A DNA stretch of 64,000 bases from Maribacter luteus (GTDB lineage: Bacteria; Bacteroidota; Bacteroidia; Flavobacteriales; Flavobacteriaceae): contig NZ_WKJH01000004.1 of assembly GCF_009674825.1 (NCBI RefSeq), positions 62,001 to 126,000 on the forward strand. Reading direction: 5' to 3'. The position numbers and the translations under genes were made by a program. The stretch's first letter is position 1. Each line of letters starts with the position of its first letter. The notes beneath the pieces are model-generated. The model saw only the letters and a program-made list of their open reading frames with translations. It was not told where the DNA came from and did not search any database. Positions 52,629-62,599 of the stretch are shown piece after piece.

Positions 52629-53924
52629 TTACGTTGTTTTTTTACTAAGTTCATCAGCAACGGCCTGTACTTCATCAAGAACCCGAAGTAAGTTACCTCC
52701 CCAAAGTTTTTCAATCTCTTCTTCGGTATATCCTCTTTTTACAAGTTCAGCGGTCACGTTCATGGTTTCTGAGGCATCTGACCATCCTTCAATTCCGCCA
52801 CCACCATCAAAATCGGAGCTGATACCCACATGGTCAATGCCTATTAGGTCAACCATGTAATCAATATGATCCACAAAATCGACCACACTCACATCTTCCG
52901 GAACATCGGTTTTTGTTTTGGCTATTTCGGTGCCGATATCCATTACCTTTCGGTAATTATTGAAAAATTCTTCTTTCTGGCTCTCGGTCAGATCTTTTAT
53001 CTGTGACCTTTCATACCAAGCTATTCCCAACGAATCGGCAACTTGAGTATATATGTTTTTCATATAGGCCGTACGCTTATCGTTCTTTTTCGTATTGAGA
53101 TAAGACCTGAAGGCAACGGTTTGTACAACCCCACCATTTTCTTTCATCATCAACAGTTGTTCGTCATCTAAATTACGGCTATGGCCACAAAGCGCCCTTG
53201 CTGAAGAATGGGAAGCGATAATCGGTGCCTTTGATAAATTGATCATTTGTACCATGGATTCTTTTGAAGGATGGGAAACATCTATCATAATGCCCAAACG
53301 GTTCATTTCTTTTACAGCTTCCTTGCCCAAGTCACTTAGCCCATTATAAAGCCAAATATCGTCCTCTTCCCCGGTGTTAGAATCACAGAATTGGCTATGC
53401 CCATTATGCGACAAGGAGATATATCTGGCCCCTAGGTTATAATATTCTTCAAAACCTGAAAGATCTTCCCCAATGGGATATGCATTTTCTACCCCGATCA
53501 TGGCCACTTTTTTTCCTGAAGCGACGATTCTGCGCACATCATCCGAAGTAAGGGCCAACTCGATCTCATCCGGGGCAATTTCCTCGCAAAGTCTGTGTAT
53601 GGCATCGAACTTGGCCATGGCATTTGCTTTGGCCTTGGCATAACCTTCGGCATTCAATGAATCCTGACCTGTATAAACGATAAGCCAAGAAACATCCAAA
53701 CCACCTTCGACCATCTTGGGAATATTGATCTGGGTCGTTAGCCTTTGTTTATAATTAACCGAATCGGTAAAATTATTGACATTAATATCGTCATGGGTAT
53801 CAATTGTAATCACCTTTTCATGTATTTCCTTGACCTTGTCAATTCCGCTTATCTCTGCTTTTTTCACTGTCTCAGCGCAATTGAATAATAGAAAAAAAGA
53901 AGAGAGGTAAAGTAGTTTTTTCAT
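52629..53924 (-). CDS. Membrane dipeptidase (peptidase family M19), lipoprotein
   Basis: 431-residue zinc dipeptidase anchored by a lipobox (LLFNC, Cys16). The M19 TIM barrel shows IDTHDDINVNNF (His-x-Asp metal pair), a bridging glutamate in MIGVENAYPIG, later metal histidines in MIDVSHPSKES and ASHSSARAL, and HVGISSDFDGGGG near the C-terminus. The enzyme cleaves dipeptides with broad specificity in the periplasm. The sole gene on its strand between the LolA-like gene and the polysaccharide cluster. Confidence 0.9.
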   Translation of the reverse strand: MKKLLYLSSFFLLFNCAETVKKAEISGIDKVKEIHEKVITIDTHDDINVNNFTDSVNYKQRLTTQINIPKMVEGGLDVSWLIVYTGQDSLNAEGYAKAKANAMAKFDAIHRLCEEIAPDEIELALTSDDVRRIVASGKKVAMIGVENAYPIGEDLSGFEEYYNLGARYISLSHNGHSQFCDSNTGEEDDIWLYNGLSDLGKEAVKEMNRLGIMIDVSHPSKESMVQMINLSKAPIIASHSSARALCGHSRNLDDEQLLMMKENGGVVQTVAFRSYLNTKKNDKRTAYMKNIYTQVADSLGIAWYERSQIKDLTESQKEEFFNNYRKVMDIGTEIAKTKTDVPEDVSVVDFVDHIDYMVDLIGIDHVGISSDFDGGGGIEGWSDASETMNVTAELVKRGYTEEEIEKLWGGNLLRVLDEVQAVADELSKKTT

Positions 53925-54107
53925 ATGGCAAATTATTTATACCTACAAATAAAGGAATTTGACAACAAAAAAGGGTTATTCGAGAACAAATTATTGCAGA
54001 TACTTCTGATTATGAAGAGCTTTAAAACGTCTAAGATCTATGTTAAAGACAATAACGTAAGAGTTTATCAACTTAGCACATATCATTAACCCAAATAAAC
54101 CTACCTT

Positions 54108-55895
54108 TTGAAGGCAAGAAAATTACTTAACCAACTAGATAATATTGAATCTACACTCAACGAATATTCTTTTGAGGAACTAAATACAAAGAACAGTGCT
54201 CTTCTTAAAAAAAGCTTCGATGAATTCAAAGGACGCTTGGAGCAAATGGTTTTCCAAGGGGTCCCTGCTGTTTCACAACAGTGGACGCCCAATTCCAATG
54301 AGCAAGATATTTTAGAGGAAAATCCATTGCCTGTTGGTGGTAAAAGCAATGCCACCAAGCTTATTGCCAATGTTAGCCATGAAATTCGTACGCCTTTAAA
54401 CGGAATTATTGGATTTACGGATTTACTTAAAGAGGAGAAATTGAGCCAAAATCAATTAGAAAAGGTCGAGGCTATTCAAGTTGCTTCAAATTCACTTCTT
54501 GAGATAATCAATGAGTTATTGGAATTTACCAAACTTTCAGAAGGACTTGAAACAATAAACCAAGATGATTTTAATTTTGATGGTGTCATCGACAATATAT
54601 TGTATCTATGCAACACTTTGATTACTAACGACAAAGTAGTACTGAGATCAAAAATTGACCCAAGTATACCCAAAGTGTTGAAAGGAGATGCCGCCAAACT
54701 CTCACAAGTTTTATTAAACCTCATTGGGAATGCCATTAAGTTTGTTGAGGAAGGGGAGATTTTACTGGAGATATCCTTGAAAAACCACCGCAATGATACC
54801 ATTAACCTGGAGTTTGTCGTATCTGATACAGGTATAGGAATATCCGAGGAAAACATTAAACACATATTCGGCTACTTTAGACAGGCAGATAATTATACCG
54901 CAGTCAATTATGGGGGTTCTGGCCTAGGTTTGAATATTGTTAAACAAATAATAGAACTCTTGAACGGAAACATTGAAGTTCAAAGTAAGTTAGGCAGAGG
55001 AACCGTCTTTAAATTCAATTTACCATTTAAAAAAGGCAATGAATCCTCTATACCTCAAAAGAATCCTGAAATCAATGATCAAATTTCAGTCGATAATCCT
55101 ATAAAAGGCAAAAAAATCCTGGTTTTTGAGGACAATAGTATGAACCAACGCTTGTTTAAGCAGCGATTAAAGGCATGGGGATGTAAGTCATATGTAACTG
55201 ATGACGGACCAGCTGGACTAAAATTTCTTGAAGAGCATAGTATTGATCTTATTCTAATGGATCTAAGAATGCCAGGTATGAGTGGTGTTGAGATTACCAA
55301 ACAGATACGAGAAAGCAAATCTCCCCAAATAAAGAATATTCCAATTATTGTGGTTACAGCTGATATTACTGCCCATGAAAAAGAGGATTGTAGCGCATAT
55401 GGTATAGATGATTTGATTTTAAAACCATTTAACCCCGAAGAACTCCTTATGAAACTGATTGATAATTGCGGTAGAGGACAGATTTCCGGTAAAGGTACAT
55501 TAAACGAAGAAGAAATGCATCAAACAGCGTTACCGTCCCCCAAAAGAATAAACCTCAAAACTTTACAGGATGATAGTTTCGGTGAACATGATTTTCTAGA
55601 AGAGCTCGTAGGACTTTTTAAACTCAATATAATCGAATTTGTCGGCGCTTATTCAGTTCACTTAAAAAATGAGGATTATGACAGCTTGGCTTTTGCTTCA
55701 CACAAAATTAAATCTGGATTAAAAATGGTTCAAGCAACCACATTATTGAATATAGTTCTGAGGGTGCAAACGCTAAGCAAGGAAAAAAAGAATCTGGACG
55801 AATTGAAAGGCCTATTAGTTTCCTTTACACAGGAATATGATTTAGTTGAAAGGGACATTGACAATGAACTGAAGAAACTTAAGAACGAGAAGTAA
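54108..55895 (+). CDS. Soluble hybrid histidine kinase with receiver and HPt domains
   Basis: 595 residues, no membrane helix. An N-terminal coiled coil (about 1-55) is followed by HisKA with His91 in ANVSHEIRTPL, HATPase_c (NLIGNAIKFVEEG, YGGSGLGLNIVKQ), a receiver (about 335-460) with phospho-acceptor Asp385 in LILMDLRMPG, and a C-terminal HPt domain with His532 in FASHKIKSGLKM. All phosphorelay stations except the final receiver are present. Only TTG at 54108 can serve as start because an in-frame stop is at 54096. The next gene encodes the missing final receiver, 6 bp downstream. No sensory PAS or GAF domain is visible, so signal input probably comes through the coiled coil. Confidence 0.9.
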   Translation: MKARKLLNQLDNIESTLNEYSFEELNTKNSALLKKSFDEFKGRLEQMVFQGVPAVSQQWTPNSNEQDILEENPLPVGGKSNATKLIANVSHEIRTPLNGIIGFTDLLKEEKLSQNQLEKVEAIQVASNSLLEIINELLEFTKLSEGLETINQDDFNFDGVIDNILYLCNTLITNDKVVLRSKIDPSIPKVLKGDAAKLSQVLLNLIGNAIKFVEEGEILLEISLKNHRNDTINLEFVVSDTGIGISEENIKHIFGYFRQADNYTAVNYGGSGLGLNIVKQIIELLNGNIEVQSKLGRGTVFKFNLPFKKGNESSIPQKNPEINDQISVDNPIKGKKILVFEDNSMNQRLFKQRLKAWGCKSYVTDDGPAGLKFLEEHSIDLILMDLRMPGMSGVEITKQIRESKSPQIKNIPIIVVTADITAHEKEDCSAYGIDDLILKPFNPEELLMKLIDNCGRGQISGKGTLNEEEMHQTALPSPKRINLKTLQDDSFGEHDFLEELVGLFKLNIIEFVGAYSVHLKNEDYDSLAFASHKIKSGLKMVQATTLLNIVLRVQTLSKEKKNLDELKGLLVSFTQEYDLVERDIDNELKKLKNEK

Positions 55896-55901
55896 GCCCA
55901 A

Positions 55902-56273
55902 ATGGATACATATAAACTATTACTGGCAGAGGATGATGAATTATTGGCTTCATTACTTAAATTCCGCCTTCAAAAAGAGGGGTTTCAAGTTAATATAAGT
56001 AGCAATGGTAAAGAAGTAAAAGAACATTTGGAAAAGGAGGTCCCAGATTTAATCATTAGTGACATTATGATGCCATATTTTTCTGGACTAGAGCTTGTGG
56101 ATTATGTTCGTAATGAGCTTAACTCCAAAATTCCCATAATAATAATTTCATCTGCAGGTAATGAAGAGAATGTATTGAAAGCATTTGATTTGGGGGCAAA
56201 TGATTTTATTTCCAAACCTGTGAGTCCAGCCGAATTGATAATGAGAATAAACAGGGAATTAAGGAAAGTTTAG
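55902..56273 (+). CDS. Stand-alone response regulator (receiver domain only)
   Basis: 123 residues, a single CheY-like domain. Acidic residues Glu10, Asp11 and Asp12, phospho-acceptor Asp54 in LIISDIMMPYFSGLELVD, Ser/Thr in ISSAGNEEN and Lys in ANDFISKPVSPAEL are all present, so it is probably active. It has no output domain and lies 6 bp after the hybrid kinase and 3 bp before the HEAT-repeat gene. It is likely the phosphorelay end point, acting by protein binding rather than on DNA. Confidence 0.9.
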   Translation: MDTYKLLLAEDDELLASLLKFRLQKEGFQVNISSNGKEVKEHLEKEVPDLIISDIMMPYFSGLELVDYVRNELNSKIPIIIISSAGNEENVLKAFDLGANDFISKPVSPAELIMRINRELRKV

Positions 56274-56276
56274 TAA

Positions 56277-58790
56277 TTGACGTATAGCCTAACATATAGC
56301 ATATATCCACTGTTAAGTGCCCCAAAGATCCATACGGATCTTTTGTGGGATCTAACAATGCTGTTTGTTGGAATAGGCATTATTTTCTTTGTCTGCATTT
56401 TCTTTTACAGAAATAAGATCTCAGCTCGTTCACGAAAAATTTTAGAAAAAAAGAGAGAGCTTTCCCCTATGATAAGCGAGTTTATTTTTTATTCCGAAAA
56501 TGGTTCCAAGGAAGAAAAAAACACTTATATAGAGCACAAGATCCATATCAGGGAGTTATTGAACGATAATTTTAACCGTGAGGTGCTGGCGAGCACGCTT
56601 ATGGAACTCAGAAGGGATGTTTCCGGTCAGGCCCTAAAACAGTTAATTGATCTCTATAAAAATTTAGGTTTACATCTAGATGCCTATAAAAAACTCGAAA
56701 GTTGGCGTTGGGAGATGGTTTCCAAAGGGATTTTGGAGCTTTCCCATATGCAGGTGACCGAATCATATCAATATATTGTGCGCTTTATCAATGACAAAAG
56801 AAGTGTGATACGAAAGCAGGCAGAAATTGCAACAATTACCCTTAAGAATGAAGGGATTTCATACTTCATGGACACCACAAAGTATAAGATATCAGAGTGG
56901 CAACAACTTAGTCTTTTAGAGATCTTACGTAACAATAAAGACTTCAAACCACCTCAATTCAAAACATGGCTCACCTCTAAAAACAAACATGTTGTTCTTT
57001 TCGCTCTTAGACTTATCAAACACTATAACCAAAATGATGCAAGGGCCTCTCTGATAGAATTATTGAAACATAGAAACGATCAAATCAAATTAGAGGCTAT
57101 AGAATGTTTAAAGATCTTTAATGTCGTAGAAGCAAAAGACATGTTAAAGAAGGTTTTTTGGCGATGTTCAACTGAAGTCAAAATATCTATTCTTGGTGCC
57201 ATTAGCTTATTAGGTGATCAGGGAGATATTGTGTTTTTAAGAAAAATTGAAAGAAAAAAACTCGATTTTACCGTAAAAAGCAAAGCGCTGAGCGCAATCA
57301 ACACTATACTTCCAGAAACTATAATGCCTACTGAAGGCATTGAGAATGTGACCAACAATGAAATGCCGGATGATATAATCGAAAAAAAGGAAATTGAAGA
57401 ATTCAACGATGAGAACCCAATTGAACATAGGGAAGAAACGTCAAAAGAAATCTTTCAAGAAGAATTGAATATTCCAGATTCAGGTGATGAATCAGAATCT
57501 AAAATTCCAAGTAAAAAGGAAGTGCATATAGAAGTGGGTCAAGAAAATCTGGATTTTTTACCGATTGTAGTGTCAGAATCAGAAGAAAATATTTTATACA
57601 ATGCTATTGGGTCAGATGCAATTAAGGATGAAATAGAACTTAAAAATAAAGAAGAAATCGAGGGATTTGAAAGTTCTATGTTTGACCTATCAGAAACCAC
57701 CTTGGACTTCTTACCTATAGTGGTGTCCAATGAACCGAAAGAGGAAAAGCAGGAAGACAATACTGACTTTGATATTGTTAATAATGAGATAAACACTACA
57801 ATAATGGATAGGGAAGAAAAAGAATCTGATAACCCAGAATTTGAATTTACCGTTCAAGACCTAACTTTTTTGCCTATCGTTGTTGAGGAAGAACTTAAGA
57901 ACATAATTGACAATGATGAAGTCAAATTTCCAAAACCCGAAGAGGAAGTTGAAAATGATTTCAACGAAAAAATAATAGATGAGGGAAAAACCGTTATTGA
58001 GGAGATATTGGAAAATAACTTGGCCAATGAACAGTCAATGAATAAGGAGTTAATTGACGAAGAAGACAATGTATTCATTGATTGGCCTATATCACAAGAA
58101 TTTCAACAAGATAATGTTAACCAGGCTCCAAAGGAAGATATCGAATCAATTTTGTCTTTGATACCTAAACCTTATGAATTCGATAATGAAACGGCAGTAT
58201 TGATTAGATTGTTGTCCGATATTGAAGAATTGGGTGATCATCGGGAGATTCCCTTCTTACTCGATTTATTATTGGAAGAATCAAGACCACTGATTCAAGA
58301 GCGAATCCAAAATGTTGTTTATACCATAGAAAGAAGAATAGACCCTAAAGTCAAATCGGTAAGGCATAGCATTTTTGAAGAGTTGTTCCACTCCTGTGAT
58401 ACAGAATCAAAGTTGATCCTTTTGGATGAAATAGTTGCCGTTGGTGATAATAAGGAAATCTCATTTCTCACTGGATTATTAAAGGACCCCAATATTGAAA
58501 TAAGTGCAAAAGCAGAATCAACGTTGGCCCAGCTTAAAGAACGGCTTTCTGAAAAGACACTTAAAGAAATGGATGTTGAAACAAATGTTCTTTCGGATTC
58601 CCATGAAAATTCTTTGGTCAATGAAGATGATGATCTATTGACTTTTACTGATGAATTCGCTTTAGTTGGCCCTGGAGGTAATGCCATAAAGAATATGTCC
58701 CAATCCTTTTTAAATAAGAATCAAGACTTCGGGTTACTATTTCAACTAAGGTCAATACCTAATAGATTACTAGAGAAACTAAATGGATAA
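56277..58790 (+). CDS. Membrane-anchored HEAT-repeat protein with three copies of an LDFLPIVV-like motif
   Basis: 837 residues. One membrane helix (about 24-45, WDLTMLFVGIGIIFFVCIFF) is followed by a helical HEAT-repeat block (about 60-335). Next is a long acidic, low-complexity linker (about 340-620), then a second HEAT block (about 625-765) and a tail. Inside the linker, three copies of a short motif stand out: LDFLPIVV (residues 425-432), LDFLPIVV (476-483) and LTFLPIVV (529-536), about 51-53 residues apart. The start is TTG at 56277, 3 bp after the receiver gene. It overlaps the glycosyltransferase gene by 8 bp. I infer a scaffold linking the receiver to the glycosyltransferase. Confidence 0.85.
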   Translation: MTYSLTYSIYPLLSAPKIHTDLLWDLTMLFVGIGIIFFVCIFFYRNKISARSRKILEKKRELSPMISEFIFYSENGSKEEKNTYIEHKIHIRELLNDNFNREVLASTLMELRRDVSGQALKQLIDLYKNLGLHLDAYKKLESWRWEMVSKGILELSHMQVTESYQYIVRFINDKRSVIRKQAEIATITLKNEGISYFMDTTKYKISEWQQLSLLEILRNNKDFKPPQFKTWLTSKNKHVVLFALRLIKHYNQNDARASLIELLKHRNDQIKLEAIECLKIFNVVEAKDMLKKVFWRCSTEVKISILGAISLLGDQGDIVFLRKIERKKLDFTVKSKALSAINTILPETIMPTEGIENVTNNEMPDDIIEKKEIEEFNDENPIEHREETSKEIFQEELNIPDSGDESESKIPSKKEVHIEVGQENLDFLPIVVSESEENILYNAIGSDAIKDEIELKNKEEIEGFESSMFDLSETTLDFLPIVVSNEPKEEKQEDNTDFDIVNNEINTTIMDREEKESDNPEFEFTVQDLTFLPIVVEEELKNIIDNDEVKFPKPEEEVENDFNEKIIDEGKTVIEEILENNLANEQSMNKELIDEEDNVFIDWPISQEFQQDNVNQAPKEDIESILSLIPKPYEFDNETAVLIRLLSDIEELGDHREIPFLLDLLLEESRPLIQERIQNVVYTIERRIDPKVKSVRHSIFEELFHSCDTESKLILLDEIVAVGDNKEISFLTGLLKDPNIEISAKAESTLAQLKERLSEKTLKEMDVETNVLSDSHENSLVNEDDDLLTFTDEFALVGPGGNAIKNMSQSFLNKNQDFGLLFQLRSIPNRLLEKLNG

Positions 58791-60213
58791 CGATCTCTTA
58801 AATATAATCCTGGATTATATAAACATTGTGTTTTTAACATACACGGTAGTGTTGTTCGCATTGTTTACCGCCATGGGATATTTAGCGTCCAGAAACTCTT
58901 TACACTATAAGCATAAAAATAGCTTTGATGATCTTAGCAAAATTGCAGGGTCACCTTTAGAGCCGGCAATTACAATAATTGCTCCTGCATATAATGAGGG
59001 ATTGACGATTGTTGAAAACGTTAGGTCACTTTTGTCCTTACGCTATTCAAACTATGAGGTCATGGTTGTAAATGATGGCAGTAAGGATGAAACCTTACAA
59101 AAAATGATAGATGCTTATAATCTAGAAAAAATAAATCAACCAATCAATCCTGATTGGAAATCAAAACCCGTAAGGGGAATTTATAAATCAAAACAAAGTT
59201 CCTTTTCAAAATTAACCGTAGTCGATAAGGAAAATGGCGGTAAATCCGATGCCCTGAACACGGGTATGGCACTGTCAACCAACACTTATGTTGGCTGCAT
59301 TGATGTGGACTGTCTTTTATTACCAGATGCATTATTACACGTGGCCAAATCATTTTACCAACGGTCAAAAAAGAAGGTGGTTGCGGTGGGTGGTGTAATC
59401 AGGGTGGCAAATTCTTGTACGATTACCGGTGGGCAATTAGAAGAGATTAGATTACCGAAAAATTGGCTCGCCAAATTTCAATTATTGGAATACACAAGGT
59501 CTTTCATTCTTGGTCGAATGGCATGGGGCCGTATTGATGGACTTTTGATTATTTCCGGGGCATTTGGTTTTTTTGATAGGAAAATCGCAATGGAAGTAGG
59601 CGGATACGACACGAATACCGTTGGCGAGGATATGGAGATTGTATTCAAAATGCGTAAATATATGCACGAACGCAAAGTTCCATACACCGTCGAATATATT
59701 CCAGATCCGTTATGTTGGACAGAGGTTCCAGAGGATTTAAAAATATTGGTGAATCAAAGGGATAGGTGGAGCCGAGGAAACTTAGAGACCTTGTATAAAC
59801 ATCGCGAAATGTTCTTTAATCCTAGATATGGTAGGTTGGGAATGGTGAGTTTTCCCTATTGGTTTTTTTACGAGTGGTTATCCCCTTTATTGGAATTCTT
59901 CGGTTTTTTCTCAATAATTCTATTTATCTATTTAGGAATTTTAAACTTGGATTTTTTCATTGCCATAACAGCGACGGTTTACATGTTTTCGGTCATGTTC
60001 TCCTTTTTTGCCATTTTATGGGATGTCTATTCCTATAACGAATACCGAAAAACAAAGGATATTCTGACCCTAATGCTTTGCGCTGTAATAGAACCCTTCT
60101 TCTTTCACCCGATAGTCGTTTGGGCCGCAATCAGGGGTAATTACAAAAAACTGTTCAAAATTAAATCAGGTTGGGGATCCCAAGTACGAAAAGGATTTGC
60201 CAAAGCTTCATAG
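58783..60213 (+). CDS. Processive family-2 glycosyltransferase (membrane polysaccharide synthase)
   Basis: 476 residues. One N-terminal membrane helix (about 13-33), a GT-A domain, and about three C-terminal helices (about 355-450). The catalytic motifs are complete: VVNDGSKDE (95-103), DVD (174-176), GED (281-283) and the processivity motif QRDRW (325-329). Together these place it with PgaC, cellulose and hyaluronan-type synthases that both polymerise and export a polysaccharide through the inner membrane. No PilZ domain is present, so c-di-GMP control through the protein itself is not expected. The sugar cannot be determined. Confidence 0.9.
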   Translation: MDNDLLNIILDYINIVFLTYTVVLFALFTAMGYLASRNSLHYKHKNSFDDLSKIAGSPLEPAITIIAPAYNEGLTIVENVRSLLSLRYSNYEVMVVNDGSKDETLQKMIDAYNLEKINQPINPDWKSKPVRGIYKSKQSSFSKLTVVDKENGGKSDALNTGMALSTNTYVGCIDVDCLLLPDALLHVAKSFYQRSKKKVVAVGGVIRVANSCTITGGQLEEIRLPKNWLAKFQLLEYTRSFILGRMAWGRIDGLLIISGAFGFFDRKIAMEVGGYDTNTVGEDMEIVFKMRKYMHERKVPYTVEYIPDPLCWTEVPEDLKILVNQRDRWSRGNLETLYKHREMFFNPRYGRLGMVSFPYWFFYEWLSPLLEFFGFFSIILFIYLGILNLDFFIAITATVYMFSVMFSFFAILWDVYSYNEYRKTKDILTLMLCAVIEPFFFHPIVVWAAIRGNYKKLFKIKSGWGSQVRKGFAKAS

Positions 60214-60214
60214 A

Positions 60215-62599
60215 ATGCAAGGAAACAACAACATATCATCCAATTTAAAGCGTAAAAAGCTAAAGGATTTCATTCCCTTGGTGATTGCCTTCTTTGGTTG
60301 TATGGTATTGCTGTCATTATATCAAAATTTAAGGTTGTATTTTGACGGTGTATTGGATAGTTTCTTGAATAAAAGCTTCTTATTGTTGATAATGCACCAT
60401 ACTGGTTTTGGAGCCCTGATGGCATTTATATTGGCATTTTTGTTCAATTATTTAGAAAATAAAAAAGCCAACTTGGGTTACAATGTCTCCAAAATAGTTT
60501 TGGGGATTCTAATTGTTATCGAAGGGGCATTGATCGAGCATTATATTCAGAATTATGAAGTTTTGGACTATAATATGTTCAGATTTGTGGAAATCGTCTG
60601 GGAGGGCTATTCTATTTTACCCATAGTGATCGTCTTAGTGGCAACCATATTGTTATTTCTTTGGTTTGGTAAAGTTACCGAGTCATTGTACAATGTGGTG
60701 AGCAGAACGTTCCCATTGACGATTATTTTGTTCAGTATGTTCTTGGCCACCCTGAATTCTGAAAAGAAACCGATCAATGAGAATAAAACTCAACATTATC
60801 TCGAAAGTGCCGTTAACAATATTTTCGATTTCAACAAATATGAAGGTGACGCTGAATATCCGCTAATTAAGGAAAAGGGAGGCAAAGGAAGATTGGACAA
60901 CTATTTTAATCTTGCTGAAACAAAACCGAATATAGTGGTATTGATCGTTGACGGACTTGGTTCTGACTTCATTGGAAAAAACGCAAAATACAAAGGTTTC
61001 ACTCCATTTTTAGAATCTCTTTCGAACCAATCACTCTACTGGAAAAACCATGTCAGTAATACGGGTGAGGGTTTTGCGGCTTTACCTTCAATTATGGGGT
61101 CCTTACCCTTTGGTAAAAACGGATTTACAAATCTTGAGAATAAGGTAAACCGCCAAACAATGTTCAGCGTTCTTAAAGAAAATGGATATAGAACCTCATT
61201 TAGTTATGGGGGCAACAGCGCATTGAACGGCTTGGATAGATTTTTGGATGAGGAGCGAGTTGATGAAATATTGGACAAAAAAGGATTTGGAGATGGGTAT
61301 CGATTACAAGACGAGGATGCTGCGGGTATATCATTGGGATATCCGGATACAGAGCTTTTTAGTAAATGGCAATCATTGGATAAATTTACAAGTATGCCAA
61401 GGTTGGATGTTTTCATGACCTTAAGTACAAAGAATCCATTTCTTATTCCTGACCAGAAAGAGTATGAGGAAAAAGTTGACCGGATACTCATGGCCTCTAA
61501 AATGAATAAAAGAACAAAAAAACTGGTGAATAGGAACAAGGAAGTGTTTGCCAGTTTATTGTATGCCGATCAGGCCATAGAAGATTTTTTAAAAGACTAT
61601 AGAAGGCAAGCCAATTACAACAACACCGTTTTTATCATTACAGGAAGTCATAATTTGAAAGATTTACCACAGGATGATAATTTGGGAAGATACAAAGTTC
61701 CCCTTATGGCTTTTGGGCCATTATTGAAATATCCAAAAAAAATAAATGCCTTAGTGTCCCATGCCGACATAGCCCCATCCCTCATTTCTATGTTAGATGG
61801 AAAATATAAAATGAAAGTCCCAAATAAAGTAGCCTGGTTGGGTGATGATCTTATTCATGAAGGGATTTTCAAGAAAACCAAACAAATCCCATTGTTTAGG
61901 AATAAGAAAAACGTACATGATTATATTCACGAAAACCTATTTGTTTCAGGTTCAAGAGTGTACCACATCAATAATGATCTAGTATTGGATAAACCAGGAG
62001 ATAATGCCCCTGTTACCCAAGCAAAGGACAATTTCAGGTATTTTAAGGCGGTAAACAAATATGTAACGGCCAATAATAAAATCCTTCCTCGTTCAGAAGC
62101 TTTGTATGCTAAAGGGTCGAAAGAATTTACCAAGGCAGAAATGGTTTGGGTTCAAAGTGTCTTTAATGGCAATGATTTCGACAAGGCCTATAAGACCGCT
62201 AGAAATTTGGCAATTGATAATGATTGGGATAGGGCTTTATTGTTGGCAAATTACATTTTAAGTAAAATCCCCAGGCATGCAGATACCGAGGTTTTGATCG
62301 GGAGAATACATTCATGGAAGAAAGACTATAAAACTTCAATAGTTCTATTATCAGAAGTAATTAGAAAATACCCTACATATACCGACGCATATTCCGCTTT
62401 GCTAGACACCTATTATTGGGCGGATAAAAGTGAACAGGCCGATCAGCTATTCAAAACAATTGAACAAAAAGGTATTTCATCCCGAGAAATTAATGAAAAG
62501 ATAACTAGGGCCAAAGAACAAATAAGAAAAAATGCTTTGAAAAAAGCAACCGAACATGTTAAAAAGGAAACTAATATCGTAGCCTTAGATATCAAATGA
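60215..62599 (+). CDS. Membrane alkaline-phosphatase-superfamily (LtaS/sulfatase-like) protein with C-terminal TPRs, active site degenerate
   Basis: 794 residues when started at ATG 60215 (2 bp after the glycosyltransferase stop; a TTG at 60197 is the alternative). About five membrane helices (about 18-38, 55-80, 90-110, 130-150 and 165-182) precede an extracytoplasmic sulfatase/LtaS-like domain (about 238-570). The metal/nucleophile positions look abnormal: VDGLGSDF (Asp246) is present, but the segment SNTGEGFAALPS has no Ser/Thr where the nucleophile is expected, and the usual GDH reads GSH (477-479). The SHADIAPS motif is kept. C-terminal TPR-like repeats (about 665-775) resemble those of the next protein. 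It overlaps the YaiO gene by 4 bp. Confidence 0.82.
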   Translation: MQGNNNISSNLKRKKLKDFIPLVIAFFGCMVLLSLYQNLRLYFDGVLDSFLNKSFLLLIMHHTGFGALMAFILAFLFNYLENKKANLGYNVSKIVLGILIVIEGALIEHYIQNYEVLDYNMFRFVEIVWEGYSILPIVIVLVATILLFLWFGKVTESLYNVVSRTFPLTIILFSMFLATLNSEKKPINENKTQHYLESAVNNIFDFNKYEGDAEYPLIKEKGGKGRLDNYFNLAETKPNIVVLIVDGLGSDFIGKNAKYKGFTPFLESLSNQSLYWKNHVSNTGEGFAALPSIMGSLPFGKNGFTNLENKVNRQTMFSVLKENGYRTSFSYGGNSALNGLDRFLDEERVDEILDKKGFGDGYRLQDEDAAGISLGYPDTELFSKWQSLDKFTSMPRLDVFMTLSTKNPFLIPDQKEYEEKVDRILMASKMNKRTKKLVNRNKEVFASLLYADQAIEDFLKDYRRQANYNNTVFIITGSHNLKDLPQDDNLGRYKVPLMAFGPLLKYPKKINALVSHADIAPSLISMLDGKYKMKVPNKVAWLGDDLIHEGIFKKTKQIPLFRNKKNVHDYIHENLFVSGSRVYHINNDLVLDKPGDNAPVTQAKDNFRYFKAVNKYVTANNKILPRSEALYAKGSKEFTKAEMVWVQSVFNGNDFDKAYKTARNLAIDNDWDRALLLANYILSKIPRHADTEVLIGRIHSWKKDYKTSIVLLSEVIRKYPTYTDAYSALLDTYYWADKSEQADQLFKTIEQKGISSREINEKITRAKEQIRKNALKKATEHVKKETNIVALDIK

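Noticed and set aside
54012-54089. 25-codon frame (ATG 54012 to TAA 54089) ahead of the hybrid kinase gene
   Set aside because: It has no signal peptide, no terminator and no leader-type amino acid run. It is too short to support without conservation data.
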